Shown here in pieces: positions 27,407 through 35,676 of a DNA stretch of 64,000 nt (positions are counted from its first letter, which is position 1; each line of letters starts with the position of its first letter). Position numbers and translations under genes: made by a program. The stretch is from Longimicrobium sp. GTDB taxonomy: Bacteria; Gemmatimonadota; Gemmatimonadetes; Longimicrobiales; Longimicrobiaceae. Below the pieces are notes generated by a model. That model saw only the letters and a list, made by a program, of their open reading frames with translations, was not told where the DNA came from and searched no databases. The stretch spans positions 1 to 64,000 of the forward strand of contig DASVQP010000018.1 of the NCBI GenBank assembly GCA_036389135.1, written 5' to 3'.

Positions 27407-27438
27407 TTTCAACCCTGAATTCCTCTTGGAGGGCTTGC

Positions 27439-27645
27439 GTGGTCGAGATTCAGCTTGGTGAAAACGATCGCCTGGACTGGGCGCTCAAGCAGTTCCGCCG
27501 CCGGATGATCCGCTCGGGACTGTTCAAGGACATGCGCCGGAAGCGCTTCTACGAGAAGCCCAGCGAGGCTCGTAAGGCCAAGTCGAAGGCCGCGCAGCGC
27601 CGCCGTGCCAAGGACCGCCGCAACGCCCGTCGCGGGCGGGATTAA
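27439..27645 (+). CDS. rpsU: Ribosomal protein bS21
   Basis: The 68-residue highly basic protein matches bS21: VEIQLGENDRLDWALKQFRRR, followed by KDMRRKRFYEKPSEARK. bS21 sits on the 30S platform near the anti-Shine-Dalgarno end and aids initiation. The GTG start at 27439 is backed by GGAGG 6 bases upstream. Its leader has a strong promoter and an attenuator-like hairpin. The cold-shock gene begins 75 bases after its stop and may share the transcript. Confidence 0.95.
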   Translation: MVEIQLGENDRLDWALKQFRRRMIRSGLFKDMRRKRFYEKPSEARKAKSKAAQRRRAKDRRNARRGRD

Positions 27646-27720
27646 ATCCCCGCGTAATCACCCGTCGGTGGCACGGACTTCCGGATACCGGCGGACAACA
27701 CCATCCAGGAGTACGGGAGA

Positions 27721-27933
27721 ATGCGCACCACCGGCACCGTGAAGTGGTTCAACGACGCCAAGGGCTTCGGGTTCATCACCCCGGAGAACGGCGAAAAGGA
27801 CTGCTTCGTGCACCACTCGGCCATCCAGACCAAGGGCTTCCGCACGCTTGCCGAGGGCGAGCGGGTGGAGTTCGACATGGTGCAGGGCCAGAAGGGCCCG
27901 GCCGCGGAGAACGTCATCCGCGTCGGCGCCTGA
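27721..27933 (+). CDS. Cold-shock domain protein
   Basis: The 70-residue protein is a single cold-shock OB fold. RNP1 is visible as KGFGFI and RNP2 as CFVHHSAI, where the usual aspartate/phenylalanine pattern is slightly altered (HH for HF/HY). It binds single-stranded RNA and DNA and loosens secondary structure. GGGAG lies a few bases upstream of the ATG. A strong terminator follows 23 bases after the stop. Confidence 0.95.
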   Translation: MRTTGTVKWFNDAKGFGFITPENGEKDCFVHHSAIQTKGFRTLAEGERVEFDMVQGQKGPAAENVIRVGA

Positions 27934-27956
27934 GGCCACAGGCGAGGTGAATGGAG

Positions 27957-27986
27957 GGGCGCTCCCGGCCGGGAGCGCCCTTCTTT
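27957..27986 (+). terminator. Rho-independent terminator after cold-shock gene
   Basis: Ten-bp perfect stem GGGCGCTCCC / GGGAGCGCCC with GGCC loop, followed by TTCTTT. Confidence 0.9.
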
Positions 27987-28019
27987 GCGTTTGGGGGTGG
28001 TGGTTGACCGGGGGATGAA

Positions 28020-28150
28020 TCCCACCGGGGGCTAAAGCTCCCGGCTGGAACGACGGGAAGGCGGCTGAAGCCGGCTCGAGAAGCGCCGGCATTGACCCCG
28101 AGTCCGCGGAGGCGGACTTCGTGCTGTTGTTGCAGCGAGTTCGCCCGCCC
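28020..28150 (+). repeat. Composite REP-like element, copy 2
   Basis: The same order as at 10130-10285: GGGGGCTAAAGCTCCCGGC, the GGCTGAAGCC hairpin, then the 53-nt transposase-linked unit at 28098-28150 with GTGCTGTTGTTGCAGCG. The last hairpin is altered (GCGAGTTCGCCCGC). Confidence 0.85.
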
Positions 28151-28155
28151 CAGCC

Positions 28156-28464
28156 CTACAACCGCTCGACCTCGTTGGCACGGATGAGGACCTCGTCCTG
28201 GCGGAAGCGGTGCTCCAGGTCGTGGCGGTAGGCGGTCCACCAGGCGCGGTCCAGGGATTCGTCCATGACCTCTATGATGGCGACGTCGTCGCGAGCGACC
28301 TCGCCGCCTTCTTCGCGCCACGCGCCGGAGGCGGGGGAGCGCAGGTATGCCGTGACGCCGCCGAAGCGGTCGGTGAGCTCCTGGTTCACGCGGTCGAAGG
28401 CGGCGCGCGGGAAGGGGCGATCGTCGTTGTCGCGCAGGGGGAGGAGGATCTGGACCAGGTGCAT
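28156..28464 (-). CDS. Conserved small protein of unknown function
   Basis: The 102-residue cytoplasmic protein begins MHLVQILLPLRDNDDRPFPR and continues DRVNQELTDRFGGVTAYLRSPASG. The pattern of a beta strand, a helix and the phrase FGGVTAYLRxPxxG is widespread in bacteria in proteins without known function; an alpha/beta barrel-like dimer fold is possible. The start at 28464 is chosen by similarity to that group rather than the longer frame. It converges with the cold-shock gene and the REP element. Confidence 0.75.
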   Translation of the reverse strand: MHLVQILLPLRDNDDRPFPRAAFDRVNQELTDRFGGVTAYLRSPASGAWREEGGEVARDDVAIIEVMDESLDRAWWTAYRHDLEHRFRQDEVLIRANEVERL

Positions 28465-28524
28465 GGGGCTCGTCGGGGTGCGGGAGCACGGGGCGTGCAT
28501 CTCGCGTGTGGGGGGAGGCAATCA

Positions 28525-28544
28525 GTGGACCCGGCCGGGTCCAC
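28525..28544. promoter_or_regulatory. Perfect 20-bp palindrome upstream of DUF4394 gene 1
   Basis: Arms GTGGACCCGG and CCGGGTCCAC meet without a spacer, 23 bases before the start codon at 28567. It could be an operator or a leader hairpin that affects translation. Confidence 0.6.
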
Positions 28545-28566
28545 ACGTGCACCGTTCGGGAGAACC

Positions 28567-29379
28567 ATGATCCGCTGGAAGGCAACGCTCTGCGCGCTCC
28601 TGCTCGTGTCCGCCTGTAAGAGCTCCACCGCGTTCGACGTGGACGGGGTGCGGATCTACGGGCTGGACGGGGCGAACAACCTGGTGGAGTTCGGAAGCCG
28701 CAGCGAGGACGCGGTGCGGCGCAGGGAGATCACCGGTCTGCAGCCGGGTGAGGTGCTGGTGGGGATCGACTATCGCGCCGGAAACGCGAGCCTCTACGCC
28801 GTGGGGACGACGAGCCGGCTGTACGTCATCGACACGGATGACAACGTCGCCCGGCCGGTCGCGGGCCCGTTCGTCCCGGCACTGGAGGGGGAGGCGTTCG
28901 GCACCGACTTTCACCCCGGCGCGGACCGGCTGCGCGTGCACGGGAGCGGCGGGCAGAACCTTCGCCTGGACCCCGCCGGCACCGTCTCCGCCACCGACCC
29001 GCGGCTGGCGTACGCGCCGAACGATCCCGGCGCCATCACCACGCCGCGCATCGCGGGCACCGCCTACACCACCGGCTCTCCGACGCTGCTGTACGGCATC
29101 GACAGCAACCGTGACGTGCTGGTCACCTTCCCCAATCCGGACGCGGGGGTCGCGAGAACGGTGGGGCCGCTGGGGCTCAACACCTCGGACGACGTCGGGT
29201 TCGACATCGCGGTGACGCGGGACGGTCCGATCGCCTTCGCGGTGCTTTCGGAGGGGCGCGTGTCGAGGCTGTACCGCATCGACCTCGCCACCGGCACGCC
29301 TACGCTGGTCGGACGGCTCGCCACCCGCACGCCGATCCGCTCCATCGCGGTGGAGGGCGACGAGACGGAAAGGCCGTAA
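28567..29379 (+). CDS. DUF4394 lipoprotein 1
   Basis: The 270-residue protein starts with a lipoprotein signal (LLLVSAC, Cys about residue 17). The remainder is one DUF4394 domain, a beta-propeller-like fold marked by IYGLDGANNLVEFG, LVGIDYRAGNASLYAVG, GTDFHPGADRLRVHGSGGQNLRL, YGIDSNRDVLV and DDVGFDI. Function is unknown; members are secreted or surface-bound. GGGAG is upstream of the ATG. It is paralogous to the next gene, from which a 121-base gap with a hairpin separates it. Confidence 0.92.
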   Translation: MIRWKATLCALLLVSACKSSTAFDVDGVRIYGLDGANNLVEFGSRSEDAVRRREITGLQPGEVLVGIDYRAGNASLYAVGTTSRLYVIDTDDNVARPVAGPFVPALEGEAFGTDFHPGADRLRVHGSGGQNLRLDPAGTVSATDPRLAYAPNDPGAITTPRIAGTAYTTGSPTLLYGIDSNRDVLVTFPNPDAGVARTVGPLGLNTSDDVGFDIAVTRDGPIAFAVLSEGRVSRLYRIDLATGTPTLVGRLATRTPIRSIAVEGDETERP

Positions 29380-29401
29380 GCGCAAGCGGCCACCTCCCCT
29401 G

Positions 29402-29427
29402 GCGGCCGCGGAGAGATCCGCGGCCGC
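29402..29427 (+). terminator. Hairpin between the two DUF4394 genes
   Basis: Eleven-bp perfect stem GCGGCCGCGGA / TCCGCGGCCGC with a GAGA loop. No T-run follows, so it may be an RNA-stabilising structure instead. Confidence 0.45.
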
Positions 29428-29500
29428 TCCGCGTGCGTACTCCTGTACACGGCTCCGGACACCAGAGCCGCTCCGGAGGTACACACGAAAGGGAGAATCG

Positions 29501-30340
29501 ATGCCTCGTTCCACACCGTTTCGCCGCCCGCTGTTGGCCATCGCGGCGCTCGCACTCACCCTGGGGGCGTGCGACGATCCCACGGGCTCGTCGTTCGAGC
29601 CGCAGGGGCGGCGCATCTTTGCGCTGGATGGCGCGGGGAACCTGGTCACCTTTGGAAGCCAGAACCCGGGGAGCGTCCGTAGCACCGCGCTCAGCGGCCT
29701 GCAGGCGGGCGAGACGCTGGTGGGACTCGACTTCCGGCCCAGCAACGGGATGCTGGTCGCGGCGGGAAGCTCCAGCCGCATCTACCGGGTGGACACGCTC
29801 ACCGCCGCCGCGACGGTCGTCGGGAGCACGTCCTTCACCCCGGCGCTCGCCGGCACGGCCTTCGGCTTCGACTTCAACCCGACCGTCGACCGCATTCGCA
29901 CGCACGGGAGCGCGGGGCAGAACCTGAGGCTGCACCCCGACCTGGGGACGGTGGCCGCCACCGACACGGCGCTCACCTACCTGGCGGGCGATCCCGGCGC
30001 CGGCACCGTGCCGCGCATCGTGGGCACGGCGTACACCAACAGCGTGACCGGCGCGACCACGACGCAGCTCTTCGGCATCGACAGCAACCGCGACGTGCTG
30101 GTGCTGGTGGGCGCGCCCAACGGCGGGCGGATGACGACGGTCGGCGCGCTGGGCGTGAACACGGGCGACGACGTCGGCTTCGACATCTTCGGCGCGGATG
30201 CGGCGCGGGAGGTGTACGCCACGCTGACGGTGGGATCGCGCTCCGAGCTGTACACCATCAACCTGACGACCGGCGCCGCGACGCGCGTGGGACAGATCGG
30301 GACTTCGAGCCCGATCCGGGGCATCGCCGTCGCTCCGTGA
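29501..30340 (+). CDS. DUF4394 lipoprotein 2
   Basis: The 279-residue paralogue of the preceding gene has the same layout: lipobox LTLGAC near residue 25, then IFALDGAGNLVTFG, LVGLDFRPSNGMLVAAG, GFDFNPTVDRIRTHGSAGQNLRL, FGIDSNRDVLV and DDVGFDIFG. GGGAG precedes the ATG. The two genes arose by tandem duplication but have diverged widely, which suggests both have been kept for some time. Confidence 0.92.
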   Translation: MPRSTPFRRPLLAIAALALTLGACDDPTGSSFEPQGRRIFALDGAGNLVTFGSQNPGSVRSTALSGLQAGETLVGLDFRPSNGMLVAAGSSSRIYRVDTLTAAATVVGSTSFTPALAGTAFGFDFNPTVDRIRTHGSAGQNLRLHPDLGTVAATDTALTYLAGDPGAGTVPRIVGTAYTNSVTGATTTQLFGIDSNRDVLVLVGAPNGGRMTTVGALGVNTGDDVGFDIFGADAAREVYATLTVGSRSELYTINLTTGAATRVGQIGTSSPIRGIAVAP

Positions 30341-30361
30341 GACCGGGGGCCGCAGAGAGAA

Positions 30362-30394
30362 CGGGGGCGCCGCGCAGACCGCGCGGCGCCCCCG
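30362..30394. terminator. Bidirectional hairpin between DUF4394-2 and L,D-transpeptidase
   Basis: Fourteen-bp perfect stem CGGGGGCGCCGCGC / GCGCGGCGCCCCCG with a five-base loop between convergent genes, suited to terminate both transcripts. Confidence 0.75.
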
Positions 30395-30415
30395 TTCATC
30401 ATCCCGTTCCCCCGG

Positions 30416-31006
30416 TCAGGCGCGGACGCGCACCGTGACCGGAGTGGAGAGGCGCACTTCCTGGGTGGAGGTGACCCGGTTGAGGACGCGCCGGAACCAG
30501 CCCGGATCGCGCCGCGCGCCGCCGTGCTCCATCACCCGCTTCGCCAGCGCGATGACCTCCGAATTGCGCATCCGCACGCAGCCGTGCGACTCCGCCTCGC
30601 CCAGCGAGTCCACGTCGCGCGTGCCGTGGATGTAGTAGTCCGGGTCGCTGAAGAAGATCTTCACACGCCCCATGGGGTTGCGCGGGTCGCCGGGAGCACG
30701 CGGGCGCTTGTTGCGGGCCCAGCGCTCGTTGGGCGGAACCCAGCGCGGGTTCCAGACGATGCGGCGCGCCGTGAACGTGCCGCGCGGCGTGGGGTGCCTC
30801 GGCTGCCCCACCGCCACCGAATAGCTGTCCACCACCTCGTCGCCTTCCATCACGTACAGCTTGCGGTCGGAAAGGTCGATGGCGAGGGAGAAGGCCGCCG
30901 CGTCCTCGCGGGCGGACGCACCGTCCCCCGAACCGGCCACCGCGGGTACCGCAGCCCCCACCAGAATGGCCGCCGCCGCAGTCCACCGCACCAGCATTGA
31001 TTTCAT
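30416..31006 (-). CDS. L,D-transpeptidase (YkuD domain)
   Basis: The 196-residue exported protein has a signal peptide (to about AVAGSG) and a YkuD domain. The active-site motif is complete: HGTRDVDSLGEAESHGCVRM, with the catalytic Cys in SHGCVR. It would make 3-3 cross-links in peptidoglycan or attach proteins to it. The mature N-terminal strand IDLSDRKLYVMEGDEVVDSYSVA also fits the family. It is alone, ending near a bidirectional hairpin. Confidence 0.93.
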   Translation of the reverse strand: MKSMLVRWTAAAAILVGAAVPAVAGSGDGASAREDAAAFSLAIDLSDRKLYVMEGDEVVDSYSVAVGQPRHPTPRGTFTARRIVWNPRWVPPNERWARNKRPRAPGDPRNPMGRVKIFFSDPDYYIHGTRDVDSLGEAESHGCVRMRNSEVIALAKRVMEHGGARRDPGWFRRVLNRVTSTQEVRLSTPVTVRVRA

Positions 31007-31069
31007 AAACCAGCCTCAGGCAACGGGTTAGCTCTGGATACGCTCGTTTGCCAGAGCGAACATCGTGCC

Positions 31070-31256
31070 ACGCCGCGCCCCCACCCCCCGGCCCCCTCCC
31101 CCGCACGCGGGGGAGCGTGGGGGGAGGGGGAGAACAGCACGAAACGCGACCTGCATGTCTGCCGTCCTCTGCCCCACCTCGCCCCCCGCCACCCGTACGG
31201 ATGTGGTAGGGGCGGCCCCGTGTGGCCGCCCGTGCCTGCCCCCGCGCCGCCACCCC
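31070..31256. repeat. Intergenic C-rich hairpins and GTAGGGGCGGCC repeat
   Basis: CCCCCTCCCCCGC/GCGGGGGAG arms occur at about 31080-31120, and a GTAGGGGCGGCCCC hairpin at 31206-31235 is related to 291-321. They lie between two minus-strand genes. No gene is seen. Confidence 0.65.
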
Positions 31257-31799
31257 TCAGTACTGCACCAGCGAATCCACCTCGTACCCCTCCAACGCCC
31301 GACGACCATCGAGGAACAGGAGCTCGATCACGACCGCGATGCCCACCACCGTGCCGCCGACCGCCTCGACGAGCCCGGCGGCGGCGCGAGCGGTGCCGCC
31401 GGTGGCGAGAAGGTCGTCGATCACCAGGACCCGCTGGCCCGCGCCGACTGCGTCGGTGTGGATCTCGAGGATGGCGGTGCCGTACTCCAGCGCGTACTCC
31501 CGCGCGAGCTTCTCGCCCGGAAGCTTGCCGACCTTGCGGATGGGGACGAACGGCACGTCCAGCTCCAGCGCCAGGGGGGCGCCGAAGATGAAGCCGCGCG
31601 ACTCGATCCCCGCGACGGCGTCCACCCGGCCGCGGAAGCGCCCCGCGAAGGCGGCGACCACCTCGCGAAAGGCGGCGGGGTGGCGGAGGAGGGGGGTGAT
31701 GTCGCGGAAGAGGATGCCGGGCTGCGGGAAGTCCGGGATGTCGCGAATGAGCTGCTTGAGGTGCTCCACAGGACAACGCGGGAGGAGGATGGATCGCAT
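31257..31799 (-). CDS. apt: Adenine phosphoribosyltransferase
   Basis: The 180-residue enzyme salvages adenine to AMP using PRPP. It has DIPDFPQPGILFRDITPLL, GIESRGFIFGAPLA, the flexible loop REYALEYG and the PRPP-binding motif VLVIDDLLATGGTA. A GTG at 31769 (VEHLKQLI) would give the usual N-terminus and is a credible start; the first ATG at 31799 is reported. It is divergent from apaG. Confidence 0.95.
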   Translation of the reverse strand: MRSILLPRCPVEHLKQLIRDIPDFPQPGILFRDITPLLRHPAAFREVVAAFAGRFRGRVDAVAGIESRGFIFGAPLALELDVPFVPIRKVGKLPGEKLAREYALEYGTAILEIHTDAVGAGQRVLVIDDLLATGGTARAAAGLVEAVGGTVVGIAVVIELLFLDGRRALEGYEVDSLVQY

Positions 31800-31918
31800 G
31801 CAGGCGTGAGGCGGGCGAATCTATGGCGCCAGCGTGGGGTGCGACAGCGCCGCGTTGACCCGGATCGGAGCGCGGGTTATCCTGACCGCCGATCCATTCA
31901 CGAGGCCCGCGGAGACCG

Positions 31919-32299
31919 ATGTTCTACTATGCGATAACCGAGGGGATCCGCATCACCGCGCAGCCCTTCTTCCTCCCGGACCACTCGGACCCGCAGGAGC
32001 CGCGCTACGTCTTCGCCTACCAGATGCGCATCGAGAACGTGGGCACCGAGCCGGCACAGCTCCGCTGGCGCCACTGGTACATCCACGACGAGGGCGCCGG
32101 CGACAGCGAGGTGGAGGGCGAGGGGGTGATCGGCGAGCAGCCGTTGATCCCGCCGGGCGGGGTGCACGAGTACCAGAGCTTCTGCGTGCTCAAGGGCCCG
32201 GAGGGGCACATGGAGGGGTACTACGAGTTCGAGCGGCCCGCGGGGACGAAGTTCCGTGCTACCATTCCCCGGTTTTCGCTGCGGGTATACGAGGCTTGA
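31919..32299 (+). CDS. apaG: ApaG protein
   Basis: The 126-residue protein is a single ApaG (DUF525) domain, an immunoglobulin/fibronectin-like fold. Family motifs include FAYQMRIENVGTEPAQLRWRHWYI, GEGVIGEQPLIPPGG and YQSFCVLKGPEGHMEGYY. It has been linked to cobalt and magnesium resistance, and ApaG domains occur in some F-box and polymerase-associated proteins, but the biochemical role is unclear. GGAGA precedes the ATG. A perfect-arm CACAGAG repeat follows the stop by 8 bases. Confidence 0.95.
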   Translation: MFYYAITEGIRITAQPFFLPDHSDPQEPRYVFAYQMRIENVGTEPAQLRWRHWYIHDEGAGDSEVEGEGVIGEQPLIPPGGVHEYQSFCVLKGPEGHMEGYYEFERPAGTKFRATIPRFSLRVYEA

Positions 32300-32307
32300 A
32301 CTGCTGT

Positions 32308-32402
32308 TTCACACAGAGCCGCAGAGGAAACGGAAAGAAAGGAAGAGGGGGGCGCGAAACGCCTCTGTGTCCTTTTCGTGCCCCTCTGCGGCTCTGTGTG
32401 AA
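32308..32402. repeat. CACAGAG-type inverted repeat, copy 3 (perfect arms)
   Basis: Twenty-base perfect arms at 32308-32327 and 32383-32402 start TTCACACAGAGCC. It fills the gap between the convergent apaG and pentapeptide genes, beginning 8 bases after one stop and ending 5 bases before the other. Confidence 0.92.
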
Positions 32403-32407
32403 GCTTT

Positions 32408-33265
32408 TTAGTGGGCGATCGCCACGACGACGTGGTTATGGGCGCCAGAGAAGTCCGCGCCGTCCAGCTCGGCCGCTTCGAATATGACGCTGTCCAGGTC
32501 GGCGCCGCGCAGGGTAGCGCCACGGAGGCGGCTCCCGCGCAGGTTTGCGCCACCCAGATCCGCGTCCGAGAGGTCCGCGGCGGTGAGGTCGGCGGCTTCG
32601 AGGATGGCATCACCCAGGTTGGCGCGGCGGCAGCGGGCACCGGTCAGGCGCGCGCCGTGTGCACGGACGCCGGCCATGTCCGCGGCTTCCAGGATCGCGC
32701 CGCTCAGGTCCGCGTCGCCGAGCTGCGCGTGGCGGAGGTTCGCGCCGCTGAGGGTGGCGTTGGCCATCCGCGCGCCGCTCAGGTCGGCCTTGTGCAGCGA
32801 GGCCTCGGTGAGGTTCGCGCCCTCGAAGATGGCGCCCGCCAGCCGCCCGCGCGACAGGTCGATGCCGCGCGCGTCCGCCCCGCTGAGGTCGGCGCGCTCC
32901 AGCACGACGGGCCGCATGGCGCCCGTGCGCAGGGAGCTGGCATCGCGCAGCACGGTGACGCGCAGGTTGGCGCCCGTGAAGTCCGTGTTGCAGAGGCAGC
33001 ACTCGGTGAGGTCCGCGCCGGCCAGGTTGCATCCGGCCAGCTTCACGTCGCGCAGGTTGGAGTGGCTCAGGTCCACGCCGGCCAGGTCCAGCCCCGTGAG
33101 GTCGGCCCCGGTCAGGTCCAGGCGCGAAAGGGAGCGCTCGCCCGAGGCCAGCCTGCGCTCCACCTCGTCCCGCTGGTGGCCGGGAGGCCAGCTCGCGGGG
33201 AGGTTCGCATCGCGTCCGGAGCCCAACCCGCTTACGAATCCGAGAGCACGCTTGACGATCCCCAT
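32408..33265 (-). CDS. Pentapeptide-repeat protein
   Basis: The 285-residue protein has a 60-residue leader and then about 40 pentapeptides of the A(D/N)LxX type (for example LTGADLTGLDLAGVDLSHSN), predicted to form a right-handed quadrilateral beta helix. The stack is interrupted near LRDASSLRTGAMRPVV. Some relatives mimic DNA and protect gyrase (Qnr, MfpA), but most have no known role, and the sequence cannot tell. GGAGG is upstream of the ATG at 33265. It is cytoplasmic with no signal peptide. Confidence 0.93.
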   Translation of the reverse strand: MGIVKRALGFVSGLGSGRDANLPASWPPGHQRDEVERRLASGERSLSRLDLTGADLTGLDLAGVDLSHSNLRDVKLAGCNLAGADLTECCLCNTDFTGANLRVTVLRDASSLRTGAMRPVVLERADLSGADARGIDLSRGRLAGAIFEGANLTEASLHKADLSGARMANATLSGANLRHAQLGDADLSGAILEAADMAGVRAHGARLTGARCRRANLGDAILEAADLTAADLSDADLGGANLRGSRLRGATLRGADLDSVIFEAAELDGADFSGAHNHVVVAIAH

Positions 33266-33419
33266 GCTAGCCTCCGGCGGCTGAAGTGCAGGGCCGATGG
33301 CCGCTCCACTGGCGGCCGGTGGGACTCGGCAGTCGTGGCACAGCGACGCAGGATTCCTGCCGTAAGGCAATCCCCCACAGAGCTGTAGGGGAACACACGC
33401 ACGGTTCTCGGAAACGCGT

Positions 33420-33455
33420 GGCGGGCCGGCTCCCCGTCTGGGAAGCCGGCCCGCC
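33420..33455 (-). terminator. Hairpin after the OsmC gene
   Basis: Twelve-bp perfect stem GGCGGGCCGGCT / AGCCGGCCCGCC, 24 bases after the OsmC stop. There is no T-run, so termination is uncertain. Confidence 0.5.
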
Positions 33456-33478
33456 GATGCTGCCGCAAAAAGAGCGCG

Positions 33479-33904
33479 CTATTCGAGCGCGGCGTCGAGC
33501 TGGATGTCGACCCCCGCGAGCGCCTTGCTCACCGGGCACCCCGCCTTGGTGGCCGCGGCGATGCCCGCAAAGGTGTCCGCATCGACGTTGGGCACCTGCG
33601 CGCGGCAGCGGAGCATCATCGTGGTGATGCGGAAGCCCTCCGCTTCCTTGGTGATGGTGCACGACGCGTCGGTGTGCACGCGCGTGGCGGGGGTCCCGTT
33701 CTGCTCCAGCCCCCCTGCCAGCGCCATGCTGAAGCACGCCGCCTCGGCTGCCGCCAGGAGCTCCTCGGGGTTGGTGCCGCCCGTGTCTCCGAAGCGGGAG
33801 CCGAAGGAGTAGCTCCCCTTGATGGCGCCGCTCTCCCCCTCGAAGCTCCCCTTTCCGCTCTGCAGCCCGCCTTCCCAGGTGGCGTTCGCTTTCCTCGTAG
33901 GCAT
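33479..33904 (-). CDS. OsmC-family peroxiredoxin
   Basis: The 141-residue protein belongs to the OsmC group that reduces organic hydroperoxides. It has the two active-site cysteines, in EAACFSMALAG (about residue 57) and KAGCPVSKAL (about 124), and the SKGxxx-like start KANATWEGGLQSGKG. The ATG at 33904 follows AGGAGA. It ends before the hairpin at 33420-33455. The neighbouring argF gene ends 77 bases upstream of its start; co-transcription is possible but not shown. Confidence 0.95.
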   Translation of the reverse strand: MPTRKANATWEGGLQSGKGSFEGESGAIKGSYSFGSRFGDTGGTNPEELLAAAEAACFSMALAGGLEQNGTPATRVHTDASCTITKEAEGFRITTMMLRCRAQVPNVDADTFAGIAAATKAGCPVSKALAGVDIQLDAALE

Positions 33905-33981
33905 CCAGTCTTCTCCTCGTTGCGTGATCGGCTCCGCTCCCGTGCGGACCGGCGCCCGCTGAGCATTTTCGGCGCCAGCGG

Positions 33982-34902
33982 CTACTCCACGCCGCCCATC
34001 AGCCGGGCCATGATCGCCTTCTGTACGTGCATGCGGTTCTCGGCTTCGTCCCACACGCGCGAGCGCGGGCCCTCCAGCACCTCCTCGGTGACCTCTTCGC
34101 CGCGGTGGGCGGGGAGGCAGTGGAGGAAGATGGAGCGCTCGGACGCGGACTCCATCAGCGCCTCGTCCACCCGGAAGCCGGCGAAGTCGCGCTCGCGCCG
34201 GGCGGACTCCTCCTCCTGCCCCATCGAAGCCCACACGTCCGTGTTCACCACGTCCGCCCCTTCGACCGCCTCGCGCGGGTCGTGGGTCACGATGATGCGT
34301 GCGGTGCCGCGCGCGCGGTCCAGGATGTAGGTGTCCGGCGCGTATCCCGGCGGGTAGGCGAGGCGCAGCTCGAAGCCCAGGCGGTACGCGGCGTTGATCC
34401 AGGAGTTCGCCATGTTGTTGCCATCGCCCACCCACGCCACCTTGAGCCCGGACACGTCGTCGCCCAGGTTCTCGCGGACGGTCATCAGGTCCGCCATGAT
34501 CTGGCAGGGGTGAAGGAGGTCGGTGAGGCCGTTGATGACCGGAACGGAGCCGTAGCGCGCCAGCTCCTCCGGGTCGCCGTGGTCGAAGGTGCGGATCATG
34601 ATTCCGTCCACGAAGCGCGACAGGACGCGCGCCGTGTCGCGGATCGGCTCGCCGCGGCCGAGCTGGATGTCGCGCGATGAGAGGAAGAGCGCGTGCCCGC
34701 CGAGCTGGTACGTCCCCACCTCGAACGACACCCGGGTGCGGGTGGAGCTCTTGGTGAAGATCATGGCGAGCGTCTTTCCCGCCAGCGGCCGCTCGCGGTA
34801 CTCGCCGCGCTTCATCTCCGCGGCAAGGTCGAGCGTGCGGAGGATCTCCTCGCGCGTGAAGTCGGGGATGGCGAGGAAGTGGCGCGCTGCCGGAGCGGTC
34901 AT
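33982..34902 (-). CDS. argF: Ornithine carbamoyltransferase
   Basis: The 306-residue enzyme makes citrulline from ornithine and carbamoyl phosphate in arginine synthesis. It has the carbamoyl-phosphate motif STRTR in KSSTRTRVSFE, HPCQ, DGNNMANSW for ornithine binding and HCLPAHRGEE. Length fits the family. No other arginine gene is in the window, so the pathway genes are scattered. Confidence 0.97.
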   Translation of the reverse strand: MTAPAARHFLAIPDFTREEILRTLDLAAEMKRGEYRERPLAGKTLAMIFTKSSTRTRVSFEVGTYQLGGHALFLSSRDIQLGRGEPIRDTARVLSRFVDGIMIRTFDHGDPEELARYGSVPVINGLTDLLHPCQIMADLMTVRENLGDDVSGLKVAWVGDGNNMANSWINAAYRLGFELRLAYPPGYAPDTYILDRARGTARIIVTHDPREAVEGADVVNTDVWASMGQEEESARRERDFAGFRVDEALMESASERSIFLHCLPAHRGEEVTEEVLEGPRSRVWDEAENRMHVQKAIMARLMGGVE

Positions 34903-35106
34903 TGGGCGCGGGGCGTTGAGACGGATGCGGAGCCGCGGCGGAACGCACCGGGGGCGTCGGAGCGGCAAGATAGCACCCCCGCGCCAGGGCGACCACAGCG
35001 GGGGGCTTCTGCCTGACGAGGACCAAGTAGCGCCCGGCGCGGGTACGACCGGGTCCCGGGACGAGATCCCGGCACCATTCCGCAACCATCTTTTGAGGAC
35101 CCGCTG

Positions 35107-35583
35107 ATGCGTACTCTCGTGCTGATGGCCGTCGTGCTCGCGGGGTGCACTCGTCCCGCCTCCGTTCCACCCGCGAATGGCGCTGCACAGGAGGAGCGGG
35201 TGATCGGAGTCCCGGCGTCGGTGGGCTCGGCGCCGATGAACGTGCGCACCGTCGTCGCCGCCGAGGGCGGGGAGAGCGTGCACGTCACCGGCCCGCTCGC
35301 CGCCGAGATCCGCTCCCTCTCCGGCGCCCGGGTGGAGGTGCGCGGCCGCCGCGCCGCAGACCGCACGCTGGTGGCGAGCGACTACGACGTCCTCTCGGTA
35401 AACGGCCGCCCCGTGTTCATGGGCGTGGTGGAGCGCGCCACCGACGGCACCCTCCAGCTCCGCACCCGCAACGGCAACGTTCGGCTGCAGGGCGCCCCCG
35501 CCGCCTTCCGCCCCGGCATGAAGGTCTGGGTGCAGGGCCCCGGCTCCGTCACCGTGCAGACGTACGGGGTGGTCCGAAACTGA
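35107..35583 (+). CDS. Lipoprotein of unknown function
   Basis: The 158-residue protein has a short lipoprotein signal (VVLAGC, Cys at about residue 14). The mature part has two small beta-rich units: GGESVHVTGPLAAEIRSLSGARVEVRG and MGVVERATDGTLQLRTRNGNVRLQG, reminiscent of OB-fold secreted proteins such as NirD/DUF5666-like domains. Function is unknown. GAGGA is upstream of the ATG. It is followed within 4 bases by a CACAGAG repeat and converges with thrC. Confidence 0.82.
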   Translation: MRTLVLMAVVLAGCTRPASVPPANGAAQEERVIGVPASVGSAPMNVRTVVAAEGGESVHVTGPLAAEIRSLSGARVEVRGRRAADRTLVASDYDVLSVNGRPVFMGVVERATDGTLQLRTRNGNVRLQGAPAAFRPGMKVWVQGPGSVTVQTYGVVRN

Positions 35584-35586
35584 ATC

Positions 35587-35670
35587 TCACACAGAGACAC
35601 AGAGTGTACCGAAAGAAAAGCTGAAGGGGTTCTCTGTGCCCTTGCTGTCCTCTCTGTGCCCTCTGTGTGA
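35587..35670. repeat. CACAGAG-type inverted repeat, copy 4
   Basis: Arms begin TCACACAGAG and end CTCTGTGTGA. The element begins just after the stop of the lipoprotein gene (35583) and ends 7 bases before the thrC stop at 35677. Confidence 0.9.
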
Positions 35671-35676
35671 TGCTTT

